Source: UBA1081 sp964454355 (GTDB lineage: Bacteria; Bacillota; Clostridia; Oscillospirales; Acutalibacteraceae). From it: a stretch of 5,561 nt of DNA. Under the pieces are notes generated by a model. That model searched no databases and was not told where the DNA came from. It saw only the letters and a list, made by a program, of their open reading frames with translations. The stretch spans positions 1 to 5,561 of the forward strand of contig CAYVTA010000122.1 of assembly GCA_964454355.1 (NCBI GenBank). The letters run 5' to 3'. Of this stretch, positions 1-5,361 are shown one piece after another. Numbering within the stretch: the first letter of the stretch is position 1; every line of letters begins with the position of its first letter. The position numbers and the translations under genes were made by a program.

Positions 1-12
1 AATTGCAAATGA

Positions 13-41
13 ATTGTAGCACATAAAAAACTATATGTCAA
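13..41 (-). promoter_or_regulatory. Near-consensus promoter firing out of the left edge
   Basis: On the minus strand TTGACA (41-36), a 17-bp spacer and TACAAT (18-13), with TG at 21-20 for an extended -10, form an almost ideal housekeeping promoter. Transcription would begin near position 6 and leave the window to the left. A separately transcribed gene on the minus strand must therefore follow the Pycsar pair. It is not visible here. Confidence 0.75.
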
Positions 42-62
42 TACTTTAAAGCGGTAAAGTAT
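41..62. repeat. 22-bp inverted repeat between the cyclase gene and the left-edge promoter
   Basis: ATACTTTA and TAAAGTAT are perfect eight-base arms around a six-base centre (CCGCTT on the minus strand). The repeat begins five bases after the cyclase stop and touches the -35 at 36-41. As RNA it is a weak AT-rich hairpin whose nearest U-run (30-25) lies ten bases later, so it is a poor terminator. Its position against the -35 makes an operator for the next gene equally likely. Confidence 0.45.
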
Positions 63-67
63 TTATC

Positions 68-811
68 TTAATCTTTCATGTCATTTGATATCCAATCATT
101 AAAATCCATAATTATGATATCGGCCGTGTAGTATCCCCCATTACTATCATTATAATATGTAAACCAGTCTTCTGGTGTTTTTTCCTCATTTTTTTCTTTT
201 AATTTATCTATAAAATTACTATAACTACAACTCGAATACACTAAACTTTTTCTACCATTTTTGTTACCTAATGATGACAGGTTTGATGCTGTTGTAACTG
301 CTTTGCCTATCCACACCTTGTTATTGATTCCAACATCTTTTCTTCCAGCTTTAACAACAAGTTCTTTATCAGTTGACATTCCAACTCCAACCTTTATTTC
401 AGGAAGAGAACGTTCTAATAAAAGTTTGTTTAACATTTTCATATAAGTATTGATGTAAAATGTTTTGTTGGCGACTTCATAAACATCATCTTTTTGCGGT
501 GTTGTGTATATTGCATATACGCAATCTCCTCGAATGCCTATTTCTCTTAAATTATCGTCGTTTCTTAAGATTTCAATAATTTCAGAGGTAAAACTACGAA
601 TAACCTTTGACACCTTTTCTTTATCTTCATCTGCAAACAGTGCAGATGAATTTCTTATATCTACAAAAACACCTGTTACCCAACTGTAGTAACCATTTGA
701 AAAAGTAAACGACTCATCACCTGGAACCTTGTTTTGCTCAATTACGATTAAATCATTGTCTAATATTGACTCAACTCGTTCTTTTCCTTTTCTATAATCA
801 TAAGACGACAT
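68..811 (-). CDS. pycC: Pycsar pyrimidine nucleotide cyclase (PycC-like, class III cyclase fold)
   Basis: A 247-residue class III nucleotide cyclase. Visible motifs are the first metal-binding aspartate in FVDIRNSS (D51), the second in GIRGDCVYAIY (D96), a KVGVGMS strand near 140-146, and the stretch NKVWIGKAVTTASNLSSLG (164-182), which matches the region of catalytic residues in class III cyclases. A C-terminal tail with EDWFTYY and a final FNDWI completes the protein. There is no membrane, HAMP or sensor domain, so it is a single soluble catalytic domain of the size usual for Pycsar cyclases. In that family such enzymes make cCMP or cUMP when phage infects. The gene starts 15 bp after the stop of the membrane effector, with AAGGA at 825-821 nine bases before the ATG, so the two are co-transcribed. 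The classical Asn and Arg of the GxxVNxASR motif read as T173 and N177 here. The choice of pyrimidine product cannot be read from the sequence by eye. The pairing with a PycTM-type effector is the strongest argument against an ordinary adenylate cyclase. Confidence 0.88.
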   Translation of the reverse strand: MSSYDYRKGKERVESILDNDLIVIEQNKVPGDESFTFSNGYYSWVTGVFVDIRNSSALFADEDKEKVSKVIRSFTSEIIEILRNDDNLREIGIRGDCVYAIYTTPQKDDVYEVANKTFYINTYMKMLNKLLLERSLPEIKVGVGMSTDKELVVKAGRKDVGINNKVWIGKAVTTASNLSSLGNKNGRKSLVYSSCSYSNFIDKLKEKNEEKTPEDWFTYYNDSNGGYYTADIIIMDFNDWISNDMKD

Positions 812-826
812 GACTTCACTTCCTTG

Positions 827-1417
827 TTAACAATAAAGGTATAGTCCTATTAGCAATATTATTACAAATGCAATAAAACCAATTATCGAACATTTAAATC
901 CTACATTATATTTCTTATATTTTACCGCAGCTATTTCTGCATTTATGTAAATTTCCGAAATCAAATTATCAAGATATTCTTCTTGTGACATAGTAATAAA
1001 CCTTTCACGATATGAATCCCTATTACCATTTTTAATGATCCCGGAGAAAAATATATTAGAATTTAAGGGTACTGTATTTTTTGTTCTTGCGATTAAAACA
1101 CTGCATAAGTTATAAAAACCAAATAATAAAACACCTATGCTAACGATGAAACACATAAGATAGAGTATGTTACAAAAATTCTTTTGACTAATACAAGTTT
1201 TTAATATATTAAAAATTGTGACGAGGCCATCATTGGTAAGAATAATAGTGAGAAAAACACCCATAGCTGTCAGCACAATTGATGTTTTATTATCACAATT
1301 GGATACAAAAGCTATATTACGGTCCAGCGTTGCTATTGCATCATTAATTTTACTACTAATATGTTCAGAGTGCTCTGACATTATCTCGTTATCTTTAACT
1401 TCAGTTGAAATCGTCAT
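827..1417 (-). CDS. pycTM: Pycsar membrane effector (PycTM, DUF5706-like)
   Basis: A 196-residue membrane protein, counted from the ATG at 1417. An N-terminal amphipathic helix (about 20-40) leads into a first hydrophobic segment at 44-62 (KTSIVLTAMGVFLTIIL). A second segment lies at 82-110 and a third at 174-195, next to the C-terminus. Between segments two and three is a soluble part of about 60 residues with NIFFSGI (121-127), the acidic stretch QEEYLDNLISEIY (145-157) and then AEIAAVKYKKYNVG (160-173). This order (KtS before TM1, a 'FFxxI' strand, a helix of 'dL..qI..na.I...Ky', then the last TM) is that of the Pycsar effector family, in which binding of a cyclic pyrimidine leads to loss of inner-membrane integrity. 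The cyclase follows at once downstream. An ATG at 1426 would add three residues, but it sits only one base after GAGGAG (1433-1428). The ATG at 1417 is ten bases away and is preferred. Effector-first gene order is worth noting. Confidence 0.86.
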   Translation of the reverse strand: MTISTEVKDNEIMSEHSEHISSKINDAIATLDRNIAFVSNCDNKTSIVLTAMGVFLTIILTNDGLVTIFNILKTCISQKNFCNILYLMCFIVSIGVLLFGFYNLCSVLIARTKNTVPLNSNIFFSGIIKNGNRDSYRERFITMSQEEYLDNLISEIYINAEIAAVKYKKYNVGFKCSIIGFIAFVIILLIGLYLYC

Positions 1418-1427
1418 ATCAAACATT

Positions 1428-1433
1428 CTCCTC
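1428..1433 (-). promoter_or_regulatory. Ribosome binding site of the Pycsar effector
   Basis: GAGGAG on the minus strand lies one base before the ATG at 1426 and ten bases before the ATG at 1417. The latter spacing is the workable one, although slightly long. This is why the effector is called from 1417. Confidence 0.6.
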
Positions 1434-1500
1434 TATCCACTCAAAAATTTTCAATTTGCTAATGTTAATTACAATGATAATAAACAGCTTTGCCATTGTA

Positions 1501-1531
1501 TCTATATCAAGCAAACAAAACTATATGTTTA
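1501..1531 (-). promoter_or_regulatory. Weak promoter-like stretch ahead of the Pycsar pair
   Basis: The gap between the ATPase stop (1565) and the effector start holds ACATATAGTTTT on the minus strand (1528-1517). The same 12 bases occur in the strong left-edge promoter (38-27). TAAACA (1531-1526) and TATAGA (1506-1501, preceded by TG) could be -35 and -10, but the 19-bp spacing is poor. A TACAAT at 1500-1495 has no matching -35. The pair may have its own promoter or rely on read-through from the R-M operon. Confidence 0.3.
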
Positions 1532-1545
1532 AAATAACTATTGTG

Positions 1546-1557
1546 TTTATCGATAAA
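1546..1557. repeat. 12-bp perfect palindrome after the ATPase gene
   Basis: TTTATCGATAAA lies eight bases downstream (minus strand) of the ATPase gene stop. It has no loop and no U-tract, so it does not look like a terminator. It might be a protein-binding site for the downstream Pycsar pair, or chance in AT-rich DNA. Confidence 0.25.
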
Positions 1558-1564
1558 ACATAAC

Positions 1565-3094
1565 TTATGGTTGTAATTGAATAAATGCACGCATAGCTTC
1601 TATAGATTGCTTTAAATCAACATCATTAAATCTTACATTATGCGTGTTTTCGGGATGATGTATCTGATGGCGAATATATTCAGTCATTGTAATCTGACAA
1701 TTTTGTGTTGAACCATCATGAAGTGAGCGAACATATGATACAAGTGCTTTTCCTCGCTTATACATAGATAGCCATCCTTGTTCTTCAATATAACCGTACA
1801 ATTCATTATGATATTCTTCCGAAATCTCAGAAAAAGCAAGGTAATTAACCTCATTAAGAGACGGATAAGGTAATTGATGAGGTAATGTATTTTCAACAAC
1901 CTTTTGGGTGTCATCCATTCGAATAATACGAATATCGCTAAACTCCAACTCTTTAACGATAGTCGGACTATGGGTTGTGAGAATAACTTGTGTATTAGTT
2001 GCATTAGCCAACACAGATAATGCCCTAATCAGTTTCTTTTGATTTTCAGAGTGTTGAGATGTTTCTGGCTCTTCTATTGCATAAATTACGCTCGTTGCAT
2101 TTGTCGCGTTCTGCCGACGCTCTACTTCGGCACGAAAGAAATTTAATAAAATAAGTCTTTTTGTTCCACTACCACGTTTATTAATTGGTATATTTTCATC
2201 ACTTGTAATAGATACGTTTTTGAAAACATCCGCCCATTTTAACCCTGTCGCAGAAGGGATAACCGGATTAAGTGTATTTGCAACATCAGGACTCATTTCA
2301 CGTAATTTCTCAAGTGTTCGTGTCGAAACTTCTCTTAATTTTGTCTCAACAATTGCTGCAACTTCATTGAGTGTTTGTTGTAATCCATCATCACGAAGTA
2401 TTTCTTTTACAGCCTCTTTAAGAGGATCCTGTACTTCACTATCGCCGTCGCTATTCTTTCTATCGGATTGAAATAAGGAATATAGTGGCAAATATTTCTG
2501 TAATTTATCCCAAATTGATTTGGCATCTCCCTTTGTAACATCAATATCAGTAGTATCAAGCTGTAAATCAGCGCTGTAATGTTGCCAAATAGATGCGCGC
2601 ATTACTGCATTACGTGTTCTATCATCACAATTTATTTGTTTGGATTCAATAATTCTTCGAAGCTCGTTATCTTTTTTTAAAAGCAAATCTGCACAATCAG
2701 GGTTTGTTGGATGATATGCACGAATAAATACTTTTGCACTTCCAGCATTAGGATATTTTTTTACAATTTCAAGACGACCATTCGAATTTAATAAGTATTC
2801 GTTTGCTAATGATGTTTCGTTTGTAGCATCAATTACAATACTATCGGGAAGTTCAGAAAAACAAATCGTGATTGAAATATCGTTGTCGCCATTTGCTCGT
2901 GTGCTAACATTCACATCGTCTTTGTCTAGTTTTATAACACCTTTTCCATCATTAAAGAAAATATCAAGAGCTTCTAAAACACTTGATTTACCAATATCGT
3001 TTTTTCCAACAAACGTTGTTAGGTTTTCAAAATTTATATTTGTTTCGTTAGAATAACCCCTAAAATTTTTAATTTTTAAACTTTCTATTTTCAT
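1565..3094 (-). CDS. OLD/SMC-like AAA ATPase with C-terminal HEPN-like segment, no TOPRIM
   Basis: A 509-residue ABC/OLD-type ATPase, counted from the ATG at 3094, which has GAGG six bases upstream (a TTG at 3100 is less likely). The N-terminus MKIESLKIKNFRGY is typical of RecF/OLD proteins. Walker A is GKNDIGKSS (30-38), the signature region is NKRGSGTKRLILL (305-317), Walker B with its catalytic glutamates is VIYAIEEPE (336-344), and the H-loop is TTHSP (373-377). The region 200-275 is charged and helical and is probably a short arm. After the ATPase core, OLD and GajA proteins carry a TOPRIM nuclease, and this one does not: I see no E-G-x-x-D motif in 380-509. Instead, residues of about 424-505 look helical and contain YIRHQIHHPEN (473-483), where R475-H476-x3-H480 matches the HEPN RNase pattern. 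The gene follows the endonuclease by 33 bp and should share its mRNA. The ATPase is certain, the HEPN assignment is inferred, and the role is unknown but probably defence. Confidence 0.85.
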   Translation of the reverse strand: MKIESLKIKNFRGYSNETNINFENLTTFVGKNDIGKSSVLEALDIFFNDGKGVIKLDKDDVNVSTRANGDNDISITICFSELPDSIVIDATNETSLANEYLLNSNGRLEIVKKYPNAGSAKVFIRAYHPTNPDCADLLLKKDNELRRIIESKQINCDDRTRNAVMRASIWQHYSADLQLDTTDIDVTKGDAKSIWDKLQKYLPLYSLFQSDRKNSDGDSEVQDPLKEAVKEILRDDGLQQTLNEVAAIVETKLREVSTRTLEKLREMSPDVANTLNPVIPSATGLKWADVFKNVSITSDENIPINKRGSGTKRLILLNFFRAEVERRQNATNATSVIYAIEEPETSQHSENQKKLIRALSVLANATNTQVILTTHSPTIVKELEFSDIRIIRMDDTQKVVENTLPHQLPYPSLNEVNYLAFSEISEEYHNELYGYIEEQGWLSMYKRGKALVSYVRSLHDGSTQNCQITMTEYIRHQIHHPENTHNVRFNDVDLKQSIEAMRAFIQLQP

Positions 3095-3127
3095 ATCCAA
3101 CCTCTAATAAGCAAAAAGAGATATGCT

Positions 3128-3940
3128 TCAGTTAAATCCTTTATAACTACCGAAGCCTAACATATATGCAGCCATTGCAATAGCCAAATCCTCAGATTCA
3201 ATATCCTGTTCACTCGCCATAGTTTTAAGTTCGTCAATAACAGTATCATGTGGAACGATACTACCATCAAGTTCTTTTACCGCTTTTTCAATAACCGAAG
3301 GTAAAACCATACACATTTGATAAAAGGCATCTTCTTGTCCAGTGACTAAAGCATAAAACTGGTCAAGACTCACTCTACGAATAAGCTTATGACCGACCTT
3401 CTTCTTGTCTACGGTTGTTTCCCACTTAATATTTTGTGAGCGTTGAGCAATTGCTTCAACTAAAAAACATGCACAATCATCGTCATTTAATAACTGATTT
3501 TGCATTTTGATAAATGTCTTTCCAGCCGAAGCAGAGTTCATTGTGTTATGTTTATTTTTCATTTCAACATATACGGTATGAACACTGCCAGCATTGGGGA
3601 TTTCAATACCATCTGTGTTTTCATATATTACATCCCAGCCGCCTTCTTCGCCATTTGAAGGAACATGACAGTTAGCGATATATTGGAAAATTCTCTGATG
3701 AAAGTAACCTATATCATTGTTGTTAGATTTATCTCTCTGACGAAATATTTCGTTGCTTACTATTTCATCCCAAGAAGATTGATAAACTGTTTTATCAAAA
3801 ATCAATTTGATAGGGTCAATTATATTTTTGTTAAATCTTTTAAGGTCAAAAGATTCCAGTTTTTCGCCATATTTTTCAATAGTAGCTTTAACATGATTTG
3901 TAAAGTCCTCTTCACTTATAAAAGATAATTTCCACATCAT
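3128..3940 (-). CDS. Type II restriction endonuclease, Eco47II family
   Basis: A protein of 270 residues from the ATG at 3940, or 269 from the adjacent ATG at 3937. The sequence resembles the Eco47II family throughout: LSFISEEDFTNHV (5-17), FDLKRFNKNIIDPIKLIFDK (31-50), NEIFRQRDKSNNNDIGYFHQ (63-82), YVEMKNKHNTMN (124-135) and QNQLLNDDDCACFLVE (147-162). The likely PD-(D/E)xK active site is D103 in GWDVIY with E126-x-K128 in VEMKNK. Eco47II itself cuts GGNCC, so a GGNCC or GGWCC target is expected here, but the exact specificity cannot be read from the protein. The start is set by GGAG at 3949-3946, with five bases to the first ATG and eight to the second. A GTG at 3946 lies inside that ribosome binding site and is rejected. 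ATGA at 3940-3937 is both the start of this gene and the stop of the methyltransferase, so translation is coupled. Coupling of this kind makes the nuclease follow the protective enzyme. Confidence 0.86.
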   Translation of the reverse strand: MMWKLSFISEEDFTNHVKATIEKYGEKLESFDLKRFNKNIIDPIKLIFDKTVYQSSWDEIVSNEIFRQRDKSNNNDIGYFHQRIFQYIANCHVPSNGEEGGWDVIYENTDGIEIPNAGSVHTVYVEMKNKHNTMNSASAGKTFIKMQNQLLNDDDCACFLVEAIAQRSQNIKWETTVDKKKVGHKLIRRVSLDQFYALVTGQEDAFYQMCMVLPSVIEKAVKELDGSIVPHDTVIDELKTMASEQDIESEDLAIAMAAYMLGFGSYKGFN

Positions 3941-5166
3941 AAACACTCCAATGCTTCTTTAATTTTTATAGCTACATCATAAGCCAAGTTTACAGGTACT
4001 GCATTTCCAACTTGTTTATATTGCTGACCTACACTACCACAAAACTGCCATTCGTCAGGAAAACTTTGACAACGTGCGTTTTCACGAACTGTAAACGGGC
4101 GAGCTTCTAATGGATGACAGCGGTCAGTTTGTTTTTGACTCGGTGAGGTCAAAACTGTAAGAGAAGGTTCGTCAAGGCTCAATCTTCTTAATATACCAGT
4201 TCTGCCACCTTCCATATACCAACAACTTTTCATATATTCTTTTGCGATGTCTTCAGGAATATCTCTCCAATATCCGCCCGGAGGAACTAATTCAAATATT
4301 TTCTTTTTGTATTTAGAGTATGGTGTTCCTTCACTTTTTGGACAATCGAGCAAAATGTCTCTTAAAACAGGTTTATATTTATGAGGGGTCGGAAAATCAA
4401 ACGAAATTTTTTTAGCCAAATCATTTCTGATGCCAATTGTAATTAAACGCTCTCGTTTTTGTGCTACACCATAATCCCATGCATTTAGAACTTTCTTTTG
4501 AATTGAGTATCCAGCATTTTCAAAAATATCACATATGGTTTTATATGTACGCCCTTTATCATGAGTAAGCAACCCTTTTACATTTTCAAACAAAAACATT
4601 TTTGGTTGAAGTTGCTCCAAGAATTTTGCATAATGGTAAAAAAGTGTTCCTCGCGCATCCTCAAGGCCAAGACGTTTGCCGGCGTAGGAAAAACTCTGAC
4701 AAGGTGCTCCGCCTGACAGCAAGTCTAATTCTCCTTCGGCAATACCAAAGAATTCTTTCAAATCAAGGCAAGAAATATTTGCAATATCGTCATTAATAAC
4801 TCTCCAATCAGGTCGATTACATTTAAGAGTATCTGATGCATCTTTATCAAATTCTATAAGACCAATAGTGTCAAATCCAGCTTTTTCAATTCCAAGAGCT
4901 AATCCACCTGCTCCTGCAAAAAGTTCAATAGTAGTAAATGGTGCACGTTCATCATTATCTGCTTTTTCTTGAACCACTTCTATAATATCACCAATATTGC
5001 AGTCAAGAGCGGCACAAATTTTTTCAATGCTTTCAAATGAAATGGTTTCATTTTTCCCCATTCGAGCCATAACATTAAAACTAATTCCTGCAGCTTCCTT
5101 GAGCTCAGTTTTATTCATATTTCTATCAATCAGAAGTTTCCAAAGATTGTTATAACAAACAGCCAC
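3937..5166 (-). CDS. HTH-fused C5-cytosine DNA methyltransferase of a type II R-M system
   Basis: 409 residues from the GTG at 5166. An in-frame ATG at 5202 would add 12 residues, but GGAGG at 5178-5174 lies seven bases before the GTG and inside the longer reading. Residues 1-68 form a Cro/C1-type HTH of the HTH_26/YozG kind: CYNNLWKLLIDRNMNKTELKEAAGIS, then a recognition helix near 29-45 and CNIGDIIEVV. The rest is a complete Dcm-type enzyme: motif I ELFAGAGGLALG (81-92), motif IV GGAPCQSFS with nucleophile C156, motif VI ENV (194-196), motif VIII QKRERLITIG (236-245), motif IX RPFTVRENARCQSFPDEW (356-373) and motif X QYKQVGNAVP (382-391). The target recognition region is about 250-355, including RRLSLDEPSLTVLTSPSQKQ. 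It transfers a methyl group from SAM to C5 of cytosine in the site its partner nuclease would cut. C5 enzymes with an N-terminal HTH, such as M.SsoII, can repress their own promoters, and the palindrome at 5209-5225 fits that. Confidence 0.96.
   Translation of the reverse strand: MAVCYNNLWKLLIDRNMNKTELKEAAGISFNVMARMGKNETISFESIEKICAALDCNIGDIIEVVQEKADNDERAPFTTIELFAGAGGLALGIEKAGFDTIGLIEFDKDASDTLKCNRPDWRVINDDIANISCLDLKEFFGIAEGELDLLSGGAPCQSFSYAGKRLGLEDARGTLFYHYAKFLEQLQPKMFLFENVKGLLTHDKGRTYKTICDIFENAGYSIQKKVLNAWDYGVAQKRERLITIGIRNDLAKKISFDFPTPHKYKPVLRDILLDCPKSEGTPYSKYKKKIFELVPPGGYWRDIPEDIAKEYMKSCWYMEGGRTGILRRLSLDEPSLTVLTSPSQKQTDRCHPLEARPFTVRENARCQSFPDEWQFCGSVGQQYKQVGNAVPVNLAYDVAIKIKEALECL
5147..5158. 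repeat. 12-bp perfect palindrome at the start of the methyltransferase gene
   Basis: TTGTTATAACAA is perfectly self-complementary and spans codons 3-7 of the methyltransferase. Its core GTTATAAC shares the GTTAT/ATAAC half-sites of the promoter palindrome at 5209-5225. It could be a second binding site for the same HTH protein, or simply codon choice for Cys-Tyr-Asn-Asn. Confidence 0.3.
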
Positions 5167-5173
5167 TAGTTTA

Positions 5174-5178
5174 CCTCC
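5174..5178 (-). promoter_or_regulatory. Ribosome binding site that sets the GTG start of the methyltransferase
   Basis: GGAGG on the minus strand ends seven bases before the GTG at 5166. The only in-frame ATG further upstream, at 5202, lies near the predicted transcription start and has no such site. The protein therefore begins (M)AVCYNNLWKLLID, which is the usual start of this HTH family. Confidence 0.8.
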
Positions 5179-5208
5179 AAGCACAATAATAAAATAACAC
5201 AAAAATGG

Positions 5209-5225
5209 GTTATTAAAATAATAAC
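5209..5225. promoter_or_regulatory. Perfect 17-bp inverted repeat over the -10, candidate operator
   Basis: GTTATTAAAATAATAAC has two perfect seven-base arms around AAA. It covers the -10 hexamer at 5218-5223 and the likely start site near 5211. A dimeric HTH protein bound here would block RNA polymerase. The nearest HTH is the first domain of the methyltransferase 43 bases downstream, so autorepression is the simple reading. An isolated GTTATT half-site lies at 5198-5193 (minus strand), and a 12-bp palindrome TTGTTATAACAA lies at 5147-5158. The low complexity of the arms means chance cannot be excluded. Confidence 0.55.
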
Positions 5226-5246
5226 ATAATAGGCTTTAAAAATCAA
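5218..5246 (-). promoter_or_regulatory. Sigma-A-type promoter of the R-M operon
   Basis: On the minus strand TTGATT (5246-5241) is followed by a 17-bp spacer and TATTAT (5223-5218), with a TG at 5226-5225 giving an extended -10. Transcription would start near 5211, about 45 bases before the GTG of the methyltransferase. It is the best promoter match between the tnpV-like gene and the methyltransferase, and it overlaps the palindrome at 5209-5225. Confidence 0.7.
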
Positions 5247-5329
5247 GTTATCTCACGTTTTCGTTAGAAAATCTTTTATTAAATATGCATAATAATCGTT
5301 TTCTGAACATCATTAGGAACTTAGTATAA

Positions 5330-5353
5330 GGAGCAGCAGAAAACTACTGCTCC
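5330..5353 (-). terminator. Hairpin after the tnpV-like gene, probable terminator
   Basis: GGAGCAGTAG and CTGCTGCTCC (minus strand) form a ten-base-pair stem with one G-U pair and a TTTT loop, nine bases after the TAA of the tnpV-like gene. The stem is GC-rich and stands out from the surrounding AT-rich DNA. The U-tract after it in the minus direction is poor (TTATAC). In the plus direction the stem is followed by GGTTTTAATT, so it may work both ways. It would separate the transposon gene from the restriction operon promoter. Confidence 0.65.
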
Positions 5354-5361
5354 GGTTTTAA

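Noticed and set aside
41..62. Calling the inverted repeat a rho-independent terminator of the Pycsar operon
   Set aside because: The stem is AT-rich and no U-tract follows directly. It abuts a strong -35, so an operator role fits at least as well.
261..689. Two 61-codon plus-strand frames opposite the cyclase
   Set aside because: Both are short and antisense to a gene with clear catalytic motifs, and neither has a plausible ribosome binding site.
1218..1532. A 104-codon plus-strand frame opposite the effector start and its upstream gap
   Set aside because: It is antisense to the well-supported effector, with no start signal or domain pattern. The gap portion is better explained as regulatory DNA.
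1684..2004. A 106-codon minus-strand frame inside the ATPase gene
   Set aside because: It is an out-of-frame shadow of the ATPase Walker B and C-terminal region, with no ribosome binding site and no recognisable protein pattern.
1565..3094. Classifying the ATPase as Gabija GajA or an OLD nuclease
   Set aside because: The TOPRIM motifs are absent after the ATPase core, and no UvrD-like GajB gene follows. The next gene is a membrane effector.
3665..3928. An 87-codon plus-strand frame opposite the endonuclease
   Set aside because: It is antisense to the conserved N-terminal half of the Eco47II-type nuclease and has no protein pattern of its own.
5167..5202. A 12-residue extension of the methyltransferase to the ATG at 5202
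   Set aside because: GGAGG at 5178-5174 lies within the extension at correct spacing for the GTG at 5166, and the extension (CYFIIVLGGKL) is not part of the HTH fold.
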